This document shows, in pieces, positions 13,161 to 24,323 of a DNA stretch of 64,000 nt. The translations under genes were made by a program, and so were the position numbers. Under the pieces are notes generated by a model, which saw only the letters and a list, made by a program, of their open reading frames with translations, did not search any database and had not been told where the DNA came from. The stretch is from Torreya grandis (Eukaryota > Streptophyta > Pinopsida > Cupressales > Taxaceae), in NCBI GenBank assembly GCA_037957365.1, contig JARHVA010004908.1, positions 231,501 through 295,500 of the forward strand, written 5' to 3'. Each line of letters begins with the position of its first letter. The first letter of the stretch is position 1.

Positions 13161-13183
13161 GATCTCACTGGGCATGCCAAAAC
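13161..13183 (-). promoter_or_regulatory. Element C primer binding site
   Basis: Directly inside the 5' LTR (minus strand) the sequence is TTTTGGCATGCCCAGTGAGA. The equivalent position has TTTTGGTACACCCTGTGGGA in element B and TTATGGAACGCCCAATGGGA in element D. The common form suggests that all three use the same tRNA primer. The tRNA species cannot be named from sequence alone. Confidence 0.7.
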
Positions 13184-16026
13184 TATTGTCACCAAATTTT
13201 TCACCCTAGAAGAGGGTGTTCAAGCCTCTTCCAAATTTTGGAAACATGGGAATTTTTTAGGTATGTGGGAATACATTTTGTTTAAATGATCCTCTATATT
13301 TAAATGGATAGCTCCCTAAATATATCTTTGTAAAGCTTATCACCTAAAATAGTATTTACTTATAGAGGAAAGAGCTAGAAGTACCATGAATTGAACCTAG
13401 TATGTAGAGGTCATAAACCAAGATTTTATCCACATGACCATCATATTCAAAGCACTATGGAACAAGGCCTATAATATAGTCTCAAATTCCTAAAAGGTTC
13501 TAAAATGATTATTCCAATATAGAAGTGAGATATATGAAACAACGCAAGGTAAATGACCCAAAAGGTAGGTCATACATTCTAAGGACAATTATACACTTGA
13601 AATATTTTGACACATTTTATTACACTCTATATGACTTATTAGACTAATAAATCTTGCTTAGATATGAAAGGATAAAGGAAATAAGGATAGAAAATTATCA
13701 CTTCTTATCTCTATAAATCATTTACACACTTAGATAATTATTGAAGAACTTAAAAACAAACTTGTATTAATATTCAAATAAAAAATAGACATCAGTCTAG
13801 TAGGGCTTCACCATACATGGATGTGGTATCTCCCTTACAAAGACAAAATGGTATCTACTTATAGAACTTTTGAGAGAAAAGACAAAAAATTTCAAGGGTT
13901 ACTAAAACAGATTTCTTAGGCATGAGAACTAGTTACATTGTAGGTGTAACTAAGTGTAAAATAGATAATGAATGCCTTCCAAGAAAAATTTCCATGTAAA
14001 CCATGACATATCCCCTCTAAAATTATGTAATTACTCTTCCACCAACCTTTGTGAAACTATTTCCATCATAGACCATCCTTTGAGAATTTAAAATTAAACC
14101 AAGAGAGTCAATGCACAAGCACTATTAAAGGGGGTTGAAAAATGATATGATAGTTATATTATACTATCTTAACTACTAGTTATCTTCTAGACACCTATGT
14201 TTACCATCTATAATAATTTATTGATTTCTTAGACATTACTCTTTACATTTGGTAGTCACTATTCATCTCAAACCTTGACTGGGCTTTCATAGTGGCATAT
14301 GAGTTCTAAGAGATTGCTTTTCTAAAAGATCCTTGGTCTTACATATTTTCTCATATGGAATTCCCTTATGTTCCTCATGATTGAATTTATTAGCTAAACT
14401 TCTCCATAACATTCAAACAAGCTTTAATAGCATGAAAAAAACCCTACAAGATCCTTCTTTCCATGGTTAAAAATGGATTCTCAACCCCCATAAAAAACCT
14501 TGGGCTCACCTTCACTCTAATTGGCTATTGAAATATGACTTGGCTTATTGGCACATTGAATCTCATTTGATCTATTAGATCTTCTAGATATGAACAAACA
14601 TGAGCCCTCAAATCTACCTTTGAACTATCAACCTTGTCCCTACTGGTGCCACTAAGAAAATGCACATTAATCCACAAGATCTTGACATTAGTCTATAACT
14701 TCATGTGCTTGTGCCATGTGTGAACCCCTTGAGATCTCTAATTGTTTAACTAATTTCATGCCATTGGATCTCTAATGTCTAATTAAGCATGAGCTATTAT
14801 ATCTTCTCACAAGCTCAAACTTTACCTTGACTTGGTCATTAAACTTTGACACTTTGACCTCATCTCACTACTTCCTACATCTTTAGATTGCTTTCACTCA
14901 ATCAATGCTCTCAGACTTGCTTGATATTTAAATTGCCACTATGTTGATAAACTTTGAAAACTATAGCATTTGATTCCATTCTCTCTACTGGATCTCTAAT
15001 GTTTGATTGAGCATGAGTCATTAGATCTTTAAACAAGCTCGATCATTAACTCTAACAAGTGTATTCTCATTAGGTCTCTATCTGACAATATTTATGAATG
15101 TGACACTTATCATTAGTGTGTTTACTCATAGGATCCTTTGATAATTTAACTTTGATTCACTCTATTGGATCATTTATGTATGATGAATCATGAGATATTG
15201 ATCAAATTGGGACATATATTAAGTCTTATACTTATTAAAATATTAATTATTTTGGTCTTTATTTGAGCTGATAATTGTTAGTTTGAGGGGGTGGTTTCAT
15301 AATGATGACAAAGGCTTAAGTTATAAATTAAGTTATTAGGTCCTGACTATAGCTAGTCAACATTAAAATAGAAAGTGCTTATTGATTCTATAACTTAAAC
15401 CCTTAGGGTTTTATTGAGAAACCCTATCTAGTCTGAGAGAAAAGATAAATCAATTTTGAGCTCATTTCTTCTCAATTTAACTTATAGATCATATCTCTAG
15501 AATGATCATGAAAAACCCATAATATATCTATTATCTATTTCTTTTATAAATTTCCATAGATGATCTTCATAAAAGCATGACAACTTTGCATGACTTGTGC
15601 AGATTTTGTCTAAGTATGGAGACCATTCATTTTTCCTAGAAGGGTAACTTTACACCTGTATCACTCTTATTGATCTTAGTCACATGACTTATAAATTAAC
15701 ACATTTATTCCCCTTTCATATTATATTAAATACATATATTGATTTAGTCCTAAATCTTTATTATGTTAAGGATATGGCATTATAAAAGTGCCTACTTATC
15801 TTTATCTTGCAACCTATAGATTTGAATATGTTGGAAAACACTATCAAAATGTCATAGAGCACAAATTGGATAAAGCATAAATTATAATCACCATATTCAG
15901 TCTTTAACATCAATGACATACTCATAATATCCCCTTTGACATCAACTAAACCCCCTAAAATATCTAAGTTTCAAGTTTTTACCAATAGGGTCCCAATTTG
16001 ACCTACAGGGTCAAATTTAGTCAATA
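13184..16026 (-). repeat. Element C, 5' LTR (2843 bp)
   Basis: It aligns end to end with 4030-6876 and differs by 4 bp in length. In plus orientation the termini are TATTGTC and CAATA, so both the TG and the CA have become TA. No gene is seen in it. Short ORFs are chance frames. Confidence 0.87.
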
Positions 16027-16031
16027 GGTAG
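16027..16031. repeat. Right target-site duplication of element C (GGTAG)
   Basis: The second GGTAG copy directly follows the right LTR of element C. The downstream sequence (CACATCATGATATAAAT) resumes element A's LTR and matches the region starting near 40286. Confidence 0.82.
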
Positions 16032-16076
16032 TTAGTCCATCACATCATGATATAAATAATAAAATGATTCTATAAT

Positions 16077-16094
16077 AACAAGTAACATAATCAT
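16077..16094. repeat. 18-bp target-site duplication, left copy
   Basis: AACAAGTAACATAATCAT is repeated exactly at 16981-16998. The other LTR of A has one copy at the empty site (about 40320-40339, with AACATGTAACATAATCAT). Confidence 0.88.
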
Positions 16095-16980
16095 GTGACG
16101 CTATTGATGAGTCCTATTTTTCCCCTACTCCTACCAAAATAAAAGATGTTTCTTTCTCCACCCTTGAAGAGACCCCTGTTGATACCCCCAACTCCTTTAC
16201 AAGAAAAAAGGGTAAGAAGAGAAAGTTTGATGAAGAGGAAGAAAATATTAGAGAGACCAAGGAGGGGACCCACAAAAATCTAGGTAGGGCCATGGGGGGC
16301 CAAGGTGGTAAATCTTATAAGTCTTCCAAAATTAATAAGGAAGGACTCTCCTCTAGAGTTAGAAGGTCAGGGTGGATTGCTGGTAAACACAACCCAAAGG
16401 CCAGACTGATAGATTAATCAAAAAGTGCTTCAGAAGAAGCAACCTAGGAGGAAGATTCTAAGGAGCTTGAAATATAGGAAAATTTGGAGGACACTGTAGG
16501 GAAGCAGGAGACTAGGGATTTTGAGGTTACTGAGGAACAGGGTGTTGATACTATGGAAACTGATGATAATAAGGGGAAAATGTATGTCAAGGAAGTGGGT
16601 GAGGATATTGAGAATGAGGTTAATTGGAAAGCTAAAATTGAGGCCCTAAAGGATCATATTCAGAGGCCTGAGCAAAATTTTGCCAAGGGAATCTGGAATA
16701 CAATTCTATTGAATATGTCTATGTTGAAAGAGGTGGGCAAAACTGGGCATGCTGACAATGCTGAGAATATTGAGAAACTTAATGATCTTCTCAAATCAAT
16801 GGTTATGTAATGAGAGTCTTCTTTGACTCTGGTCTTTTTGTTCCTTGTGTTTTGTTTTAGTGTCTGTTGTTCTTGGCTAGTGCCATTGTCTCTCTGAAGG
16901 CATTTTTTGTTTGATTGCCTTCTTGTCCTTTTTGCTTTGTCAAGGGTTCGGCCACTAGTTTGTTGCCTTACCTTGTCAAA
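16095..16980 (+). mobile_element. LINE-like insertion with ORF1-like pseudogene
   Basis: The 886-bp insert sits in A's left LTR between perfect 18-bp duplications. A long, variable-length duplication points to target-primed reverse transcription, that is a non-LTR retrotransposon or a sequence it mobilised. The insert is richer in G and C than its surroundings. From 16095 to 16807 the plus strand is a nearly continuous frame (three stops) rich in Lys and Glu, with a basic cluster RKKGKKRKF and an acidic C-terminal half (MEDTVGKQETRDFEVTEE onward, 16484-16807). A T-rich trailer follows, ending CTTGTCAAA. There is no recognisable RT and only a minimal A tail, so it is a truncated or non-autonomous copy. 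The protein was not identified. Confidence 0.65.
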
Positions 16981-16998
16981 AACAAGTAACATAATCAT
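16981..16998. repeat. 18-bp target-site duplication, right copy
   Basis: This is the identical partner of 16077-16094. After it the LTR of element A resumes (TATGTATAGAG). Confidence 0.88.
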
Positions 16999-17184
16999 TA
17001 TGTATAGAGTTCATAATTATCCATCACATAATAATGAACTCATGTAATCTAAGTAAAACACATATGTCCCATAATAGCATATAACTTATAATTTAGTTTT
17101 AAAAAGTTACAAAAAAATTAACTATAATATTAATCCATGAATAAATAGGTAAATCAATTTAGGTGAGAGAATTGGGATGTAACA

Positions 17185-17196
17185 TCCTTCCCCCCT
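17185..17196 (-). promoter_or_regulatory. Element A polypurine tract
   Basis: The minus strand reads AGGGGGGAAGGA directly upstream of the LTR start TGTTACAT. This is a textbook polypurine tract that primes plus-strand DNA synthesis. It fixes the left LTR as the 3' LTR. Confidence 0.85.
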
Positions 17197-17339
17197 AAAA
17201 CTGGTCATCATCTTGATGAAACTTATTCAAATAATAGTTATATAACAAATAGAGTTTAATAGAATAAAAACATAGTATCTAGCATTAATCAAGCAAACAA
17301 ATGTGAAACTAATCTATAGAACTCTTCATAGTCTTCTCA

Positions 17340-17620
17340 AGTAACACTATTCCTAGAGTATTGGTCCTATAAGACCTCGTAATGTGACACTTTTCTATTT
17401 CAAAAATTAATTTTGTGAGTGTCAATTAATCTGATTGGTATTACTGTGACCACCCCATGATCTACAACTTGTAAAACATTCCAATCTAACACATGTGAAG
17501 GATCAACTATAAAGTTATTAAGATAAGATACATGGAAGATAATAAGCAATAAAGCTAGGGTTGGTGGTAATGCAAACCTATACAATACATGATTAACTAA
17601 TTATAAAACATTGAAGGGTC
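17340..17620 (-). pseudogene. Element A integrase C-terminal tail / chromodomain region (degraded)
   Basis: The open frame 17400-17585 reads FHVSYLNNFIVDPSHVLDWN, then LQVVDHGVVTVIPIRLIDT. This is the segment between integrase and chromodomain in chromoviruses (HVSxLxxYxxDPSHVL). The chromodomain itself would direct integration to heterochromatin, but only its first part can be guessed here. It supports the chromovirus call. Confidence 0.72.
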
Positions 17621-18520
17621 TCAAAAATATTGATGAAAGTTTTGTTGACTTCCCAAATTTAATTGAGATATTTTATGGCTTAACTCACAAAAATACTTTA
17701 TCACATACTACAAACTACCTAGTTATTCTCTTCAGATTAACATAGATATTCTACCTATCATTAGCCTCAACCAATCTCTCCTTGATTTTTTTAACATTCT
17801 CCTCCATTTTTGAAATCATCTTAGGTCCAATGACTAACCTATCTTCCAACTAGTCCCTATTAATTAGCATCTTTCACCTTCTCTCCCATAAAGTGATTCA
17901 AATGGTGTCATCTTTAAAGTAGATTGGTATGATCTATTATATGAAAACTTAATCAATGGAAGGTATTATTACCATTTATATTTCTAATTCATGTAATACA
18001 TATGAAGGATATCTTCTAACACCTAAATAACTCACTTAGTTTGTCATTTAGTCTATGGGTGATATGTAGTACTAAAGTTTAGTTACATAGCCAAAGCTAA
18101 ATTTAGATTCAACCAAAATCTATAATTCATTCTAATATTATGATTTGATATGATCTTATTTGGAAAACCCTATAATTGATACCCTTATTTTATGAACCTC
18201 CTTGCTAGATTTTTTGTATCATCTATCAAATTTCCTAAGATAAAATGTGCTACCTTGGTTAGTTTATCAACTACAACCAATATCATTCCATGCCTATTTC
18301 ATGATAATGGTAATCTTTGGAAAAAATTCATATTGATCACCTACCATTTTTACTCTGGTATGTCATGTGTATATAATAATCCAACCAAATATACATGTTA
18401 AACTTTCACTCACTGACATTTTAGACAATGTGACACAAAGTCCATAGCATCTTTCTTAGTTCCCTTTAAGAAAAAAAGTGGTCTAACCTCTACCATAAGA
18501 TTTATTAATCTTGGATTTCT
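17621..18520 (-). pseudogene. Element A integrase core (degraded)
   Basis: On the minus strand I read a zinc-finger remnant HCLKCQ near 18425, a core with VVVDKLTKVAHFI, and FSTTYHP near 18070. Then come VLEDILHMYYMN, YLPLIKFSYNRSYQS and MTPFESLYGR (about 17880-18030). The second catalytic Asp of the SDR-type motif has become Asn (IISNHN), and the catalytic Glu of the TER-type motif is Lys. Both are G-to-A changes. Many Gln and Arg positions are stops. The copy is inactive. Confidence 0.85.
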
Positions 18521-18649
18521 TAAATATAGGGTTTTTTGTAGATATTTTATCACTTTGAATCTTATATTGTCCCAATATAGCACATACATCCTTTTGTTAT
18601 ATCATATAAGATCATCACTCTCAAATTTATATCATTTATACCTAGGATT

Positions 18650-19165
18650 TTGAGCATTCTCAATCAAAGCTTTCCTAACTTGGTCATATAATTTTTACTT
18701 TAGAGATAAATTGATCACATAATATCTAAAAGTACTCCTAATAGTAGCCACAACTATATTTACCTTCTATAACTCAAAGTATCAAAAATTTATTCTATGT
18801 TCCTTTAATATAATTAATATCAAATTCATAGTCAGATAAGCATTCAAATTTGGTTCGGTGAAAATTTATTTGAGCCCCAAGTCATCAATCTTGAGATCAA
18901 ATGGTTTTCCTAGCAAACAATGTCTCCAAACTTATAAAATATTGGTAATTGCTACATGTTCAAGATCATGAGGGGTGTAATTCACCTCATAAGGCTTCAA
19001 CATCCTTGACTCATAATTGACTACAGCACCATCTTGTATAAGGAATCCACCTACTCTATCCCCATGTGCATCTATGATCACTTAAAATTAGCCATTAGGA
19101 TTAAGAACTCTTAACACTCGTGCTGAAGTAAGCCTTATTTTTAATTCTAGAAATGCTACTTCACA
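18650..19165 (-). pseudogene. Element A RNase H (degraded)
   Basis: The minus strand carries GGFLIQDGAVVNYESRMLKP (about 18995-19050), followed by a degraded HDLE segment, LQVWRHCLLG and DLKIDDLGLK. It lies directly after RT and before integrase, as in ordinary Ty3/gypsy pol. Stops disrupt it. Confidence 0.78.
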
Positions 19166-20010
19166 TTTATATAACTAGATAAAACTATGATTCTTATGTT
19201 ACAAAGAAGTAATCAGATTAGCTATTTTGGAGAAAATCAAGATGAATTTATTATAACAACCCACTAATCCCATAAAACTCATAAATTCATGCACATTCCT
19301 TAGTTTTGGCCACTCTATAATGGATCTTATATTATCTAGATCAACAAAAATACCATTTGATGAGATAATATGTTCTATATATTGCACTTTATTTTGGAAA
19401 ATACACACTTGTAAAAGTTTCCATATATCTTGTGCTTTCATAGACATTAAAAAACTATCTCTATATGTTGAAGATGCTTTTTTTGATCCTTAGATTATAT
19501 AAGAATTTCATCTAAAAATACCAAAATAAAATGATCTAATTAATCTCTGAACACACTGTTCATGAGATTCATGAATGATGTAGGTGTATTCATCAATACA
19601 AATAGAAACATGATGAACTCATAATTACCATAGCAAGTTCTAAATGTCATCTTTTGAATATCTTCATCTTTTATCCTTAATTTATGATATCTAGCTCTAA
19701 GATCAATATTAAAAAAGATTATTTCTTGTCACATTTGATTGAAAAGATCATCTATCCGAGGTAGTGGATACTTATTCTTGATGGTCACTTTATTCAACAT
19801 TCTATAATCAATGTAAAGTCTAAGAATACCATACTTATTATTAATGAAGACAATTAGTGTAACCCATTGTCACACACAAGGTCTAATCAACCCTTTGGAA
19901 AATAATTCCTGAAGTGCTACCTTCAATTCTACTAGCTCTGTGGTTGTCATTCTATATGGATCCTTAGAATAAGGTTCCAATCCTAGTTTGATGTCAATTG
20001 GGAAATCAAA
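19166..20010 (-). pseudogene. Element A reverse transcriptase (degraded, active site FLDE)
   Basis: From upstream to downstream on the minus strand I see [48 protein letters not shown] and RIDDLF (19740-19970). Then come EDIQKMTFRTCYGNYEFIMF and VFLDEILI (about 19490-19670). The connection to RNase H reads VQYIEHIISSNGIFVD and EWPKLRNVHEFMSFMGLVGC (19199-19447). The YxDD-type motif has become FLDE, with the second Asp changed to Glu, and there are several stops. It was a chromovirus RT. Confidence 0.88.
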
Positions 20011-20223
20011 TTCCTATTTAGGGGTCAATCTTAGAAACTATTTTGTAAATAAATCATGGAAATTCCTAAGCAAAGGACAATCTTCTATTTATGGTTCCTT
20101 ATTTTAATTTATTTAATTTATTTTAACGATAAATGCTTGACATCCTTTTCCTTGGGCCTTCTTGAGTTGCATTGAAGAAATATGCCTAAACTTTAACTCC
20201 TTTTTCTCACCTTGAATTAGTAT

Positions 20224-20600
20224 CTAATTTATAGAATCATCAAGACACTCAATCATTTTTATATAATAGTCAACCTTGGATTTATGATTCATAAGATAGT
20301 TAACACCTAAGATCACATCATATGATCCTAGTGGTGTTACATAAAGATACACAACTATTGTGAATTCTAGTAACTTAATTTTTACTTCTACTAAACACTT
20401 ATCAACATGTACTTTAGAATCATTCTCATATTGTACCAAACATGAATTTACCATTACACTAATTTTTATATACAATTTATTTATAACTCTAGGAGATATA
20501 AAACATTTTGTATCGCCCATATCTATCAAAATTGAAATTGGATGTTCAAATAAAATACATGATAGTTCTATAGGTGAAGCTTGAAAGTAAGCTTGACAAT
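20224..20600 (-). pseudogene. Element A aspartic protease (degraded)
   Basis: The open frame 20224-20529 begins with the active-site region ILIDMGDTKCFISPRVINKL and ends with TPLGSYDVILGVNYLMNHKS, both typical of Ty3/gypsy retropepsins. The usual Asp-Ser/Thr-Gly triad here reads Asp-Met-Gly. The upstream segment (HAIVDNCQAYFQASPIE) links it to gag. Element B separates this part from the rest of gag by 11.4 kb. Confidence 0.83.
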
Positions 20601-20604
20601 TATC

Positions 20605-20694
20605 AACTATTGCATGGATATGTTTCTAAAAAGTTTCTTATTAATGGGAAGCACCTTTGTTCCTTAATTTATCCTGTATACATTCACATGAAAA
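20605..20694 (-). pseudogene. Element A gag C-terminus, downstream half of the split zinc knuckle
   Basis: The minus strand from 20694 reads FSCEC, which supplies the final Cys of a CX2CX3HX4C zinc knuckle. Its first part (CFICRDDH) lies at 32113-32140 across element B. Joining the halves at the ATGGT duplication keeps the frame and the Cys-His spacing. Confidence 0.75.
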
Positions 20695-20699
20695 ATGGT
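20695..20699. repeat. Left target-site duplication of element B (ATGGT)
   Basis: ATGGT here and at 32113-32117 flank element B exactly. Removing one copy plus the element restores the zinc-knuckle frame of element A's gag. Confidence 0.85.
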
Positions 20700-21468
20700 T
20701 ATTTATCTTAATTTATACTCAAATATTAATTTAGTAAGAATATAATAAACCAGTAATAAGGGTGTGGTAAAATAACCTATTTTTTATGCATGAGTGATCC
20801 AAACAAGTGTGAAGATCTCATTTTTATCTTGGAAGAATGACATATTTCTTACTAAATGGCTGATGGTTGATGGCTGGAGAAATTTTTGTAGAGTAATGGT
20901 ACTTTGCCTTGAGAGAAATTTGGGTAGAGTTTTAGGTCTTTGTTATAGTTGATAAAGTGATAGAAGAAGACTAGATGGGAAACTTGAATACCTGTGTACA
21001 AAAAATCTTATGTTGATGGATCCCTTTCACCTCATACTCCCCTCCTTTTATAGGCAAAGGGAGATGGAGGATAGAAGGTTCCCTAGGAGGTTGGCTTGTT
21101 GATTTTGATCCTTGGGAGTTCATTAACAACATGTAAGGTGAACATATTGAATTATTTTGTGTTATATTCTACACAACTGGTATTTTTGTAAGAATGAGGA
21201 AAACCTAACTTTTGATGGTTTGCCTAATTGTCGGTGATCAAGATGACCATCGATGGTTGAGTGTGTAAAGGAAAAGGGGTCAAAGTGAGTTAAAACGGGT
21301 TGGGTTAAGGTAAAGTTAGTGAATTAGTGAGGTTATTTAGCTTAATATATAACTAGCCTCAAGTTCTAATGGGTTTACTAGTGGGTCAAGAAAGGTTAGG
21401 TGGTACTTAAGGTATCCTGAGGCATTTCAACATCTAGAGCCATTATGTGTAGTTTTTTAGTGTCTACA
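20700..21468 (-). repeat. Element B, 3' LTR (769 bp)
   Basis: In element orientation it starts TGTAGACACT (at 21468) and ends AAGATAAATA (at 20700), so the terminal CA has become TA. It aligns with 31365-32112, for example at AATAAGGGTGTGGTA and TGGTTGATGG. No gene. Confidence 0.86.
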
Positions 21469-21483
21469 TTTTACCCATTTTTA
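21469..21483 (-). promoter_or_regulatory. Element B possible polypurine tract
   Basis: On the minus strand TAAAAATGGGTAAAA lies directly upstream of the 3' LTR start. It is mostly purine but interrupted by T residues, so the call rests chiefly on position. Confidence 0.4.
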
Positions 21484-22400
21484 TTATGTGTATTTGAATC
21501 AACAAGCAGTAAAATAAAAATGGATTTTTTGGTCAAACATTTTGTTTCCTTGAGTATGGGAGGAGGTGTTCCCCCTCAAACTAAGAGTTGATAAGGTGAA
21601 ACTCAAATCAAGTTGAGGTTTGATAAGTGGTGTATGGGGAGTCACAAGGTTGGTGATAAAAAGGTGGTTGGGAATTTAAAGCACAAACATGTAAACAAAA
21701 TGTGACTAAGAGTGATATCCAAGAGCATAAATAGACTAAGTTTGTCAATTTTAATAAAAATAAGGTCAATTTTAGAAGGACTAGTGATGGGATAACTAAG
21801 ACATAACATTACACATAGTTGATCAGGTTATTTCTATCAAGTCTCCTAGATAGGGTTGGTGTTTTAATAGGTATATGAGGTTAGAAGTGTTCCCTTTAAA
21901 AAAATAAATGTTCTATTTGTGCATGAGTTAGTGAAAATTCAAATTTTCAACATGGAAAAGTTGGTTAGTGGGTTAGTTAGGTTAGTTTTCATATATCTTT
22001 CTATTAATACACACCTTCCCCAAAAACTTGACCATCGATGTGGAATAGTTAAAATTCCAAGTGTAGGTTAGGATGTGATGTGTTGAAATGGTTGTTGGTT
22101 AGAATAGGTTTCTTTTGATAGGTTTAGGGAAGGTGTTGAAATTTTTGTGGCATAGGGTAGATATTTTTTAATAAAAGAGTTAGATGTTTTGTTTTAAGGC
22201 TTATGGTAGATATGGAGATTTTTATGGGTGACGATTTATTTCAAGTGCTAGAGGTAATGTGGTAGCGGTAATGGTTGTGGGTTAGTATTAGAATAGGCTG
22301 ATTTAGATGGGTTTAGGTTGATAAAGATTTTTATGTAGATGGAATGAATGAACTAAATGAAAATGAGAAATGGAAATGAAAAACTAAGTGTGCATACTAA
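21484..22400. other. Element B 3' region, distal part, no gene recognised
   Basis: This is G- and T-rich plus-strand sequence between the 3' LTR and the PMD frame. I see no domain, tandem array or RNA gene in it. It is probably untranslated 3' sequence of element B. Confidence 0.4.
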
Positions 22401-24150
22401 CTATGATTTGTATAGGCATGCAATCAAATCCGAATGAGGGATTAGGTTCTTAAAATATTCATAGATATCCGTGGAGGTATGATCGAGGATAATTAGACAC
22501 ATATTGAGGAGGTCATCCTTAGAGGTATAAGATACTATCAGTGTTTGCCATGAGATGTGATGATGATCATGGCCCTCTTTGAGAGATGGTATTTAACCAT
22601 GAACACCTTCCTCTTATCGATAGGAGAGATGACCATCCTACTATAGGATTTTCATAGGATTACATGGATCCATTATAGAGGAGCCAATTTAACATATTAA
22701 TATTGAGGAGAGGGATGAGTAGATGGAGCTCCTGTTCATTGAGGATAGGGCCCTAGCCAGGTGGCATGTCAGTGGTTTTAGATGTGGGCCATTGTAACAT
22801 AGGGCTCCAAATGAGAGTTGATTGATGAATATGATGATTATGGTAGTTTCTCAATTTTCATTACTAGATTCATGTAGTGGAAGGTTTCTTCATTTTTTGT
22901 TGGGGGTGTTGGTGGAGATGTTGCTTGGTAGAATAGTGTTTGGGTGGGCACTAATTTTGTTGTTTCAGATATACAAGAAGCTCTAGGTATTTAAATATAA
23001 TATGAGGTATAGGATAAATTTGGTGTTTTTGCTCCATTATTAAGCATATAAGGATATTATGGTTTTGAGACTATCGAGGCTACCATGGGAGGGCTATGCC
23101 TAGATGGATTTTACAATGGGTTTCATGTAATGGAGAAGAGATTATGCATTGGCAAGAGCTAGAGGAGGTGAAAGAGATATTTATTTATTTAGAGATATAT
23201 TAGATGGATTTGTTGTGTGTGATTTGATTTGGAGGTCATATATCAGATTTATTATGTGGGCCCCCAATAGTTATCATACATTATCATTATAAAGCTAGAG
23301 ATGGATCGATGGGAGGAGAGAGGGTGAGACTAAGTTTGTCCCATTTGATAGATTTTGGAGGTAGTTTAGCCTAACACAAGGGGTTTTAGGTTCATTAATA
23401 AGGTATAAGAAGGAGGATGTTGATTTTTTCTACTTAAATCATAGATAGAGGAGGTGGTATTAAATCATGAGGAGCTACCTATTAGATCAAGGATTGATGA
23501 TGCTAGTTTTGGTGATAGATATATGGAATGTTACTAATATATTAATATAATGGCTAATTTTGGGTGGTATGATGGGGCCCAATAGGCCATGTATGTGGAT
23601 CCAACTGGTGGGGGTCCATAGGTAAAATTATAGGGTTATGACCCTAATGGATAGGTAAAAGCAACACTGGCTACTACATAGGCACATATTATAGGGTCAC
23701 ATGGATAGGTGGCCATATTATAGTGCCATATTGTTACTTTAAAAGGTCATTTTACAACCATTATAGGTGAGAGAGATCAGGCTAAGAACTCACTAGGCTT
23801 GGTGACCTAAGAGAGGGATACCTTGAGACAAAGGATAAGAAAAATGACAACACCAGTAATACCACTAGGTACCATCTCAATGACATAGTACTTAGCCACA
23901 ATGGAGGAGTTGAGGTATTATGATGCCATAATTTTGGCACATTGTCCTTAGTAGCCCTGATGGGGTGAGTATAGAGCTATTTTAGCAAGTGGGTAGTTGT
24001 GGTAACTCCAGGTCAGTGAGCCATTTTGGTGAGTGGATAGGTAAGCATCCTAAGAGGATCAATACCTGATAATAGTGGTAGTGCTAGCGGGTTTAGTCAT
24101 AGTGGTACCCCAAGGGCATCATATATGATATCATATGATGTATAGATATA
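22401..24150 (+). pseudogene. Antisense extra ORF of element B with plant mobile domain (PMD), degraded
   Basis: The plus strand, opposite to gag-pol, reads ALFERWYLTMNTFLLSIGEM (about 22570-22629), then TILL, a stop and DFHRITW. This is the signature start of the plant mobile domain seen in MAIN-like proteins and some MULE transposons. Downstream in nearby frames are YALARARGGERDIYLFRDIL, DGFVVCDLIW and FIMWAPNSYHTLSL (23130-23300). Further reading continues to a probable stop near 24150. The stop after TILL lies where the family usually has Trp. The frame is in the position of the antisense extra ORFs described for Tat-type elements. It is broken by many stops and a few indels, and the function of PMD proteins in retroelements is unknown. 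Confidence 0.72.
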
Positions 24151-24281
24151 GATGTACATTATTTTGATACTGGCCTACATGTCGATGTAATGAGATATAA
24201 ATGCTTTAAAAGAGAGATTATACATTATTACATGTATTATTTATTTTGATGACATGATGTATATGATGTTTATGATTCTCA

Positions 24282-24283
<2 letters not shown>

Positions 24284-24321
<38 letters not shown>
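24284..24321. repeat. (AT)n microsatellite
   Basis: About 19 uninterrupted AT dinucleotides in the 3' region of element B. Confidence 0.95.

Positions 24322-24323
<2 letters not shown>

Larger units (their letters stand above)
4030..16026 (-). mobile_element. Element C: Tat-like Ty3/gypsy retrotransposon with RNase H between protease and RT
   Basis: Two long repeats, 4030-6876 and 13184-16026, flank a 6.3-kb internal part and lie within a GGTAG target duplication. On the minus strand the internal part reads primer site, gag, protease, RNase H, RT, a second RNase H, integrase. The order of gag first and integrase last fixes the orientation. All frames are broken by stops, and the RT active site has changed. 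The integrase tail stops near 7135, only about 260 bp from the 3' LTR, so there is no long 3' extra region. The family resembles the Tat group because of its dual RNase H, but the position of the extra RNase H differs from the usual Tat order. Confidence 0.87.
191..17184 (-). repeat. Left LTR (3' LTR) of element A, interrupted twice
   Basis: The segments 191-4029, 16032-16094 and 16999-17184 together make a LTR of about 4.09 kb that aligns throughout with 33238-40510 less its insert. Examples are the shared starts (GATTTACTAGA) and ends (GATGTAACA at 17184 and 40510). It is split by element C (4030-16026) and by the LINE-like insertion (16095-16980). It lies next to the polypurine tract, which makes it the 3' LTR of a minus-strand element. 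No real gene lies in it; the short ORFs in its body are AT-rich chance frames. Confidence 0.88.

Noticed and set aside
16660..16998. 112-codon minus-strand frame
   Set aside because: Opposite to the LINE-like ORF and extends over the target duplication, so it cannot be an original gene.
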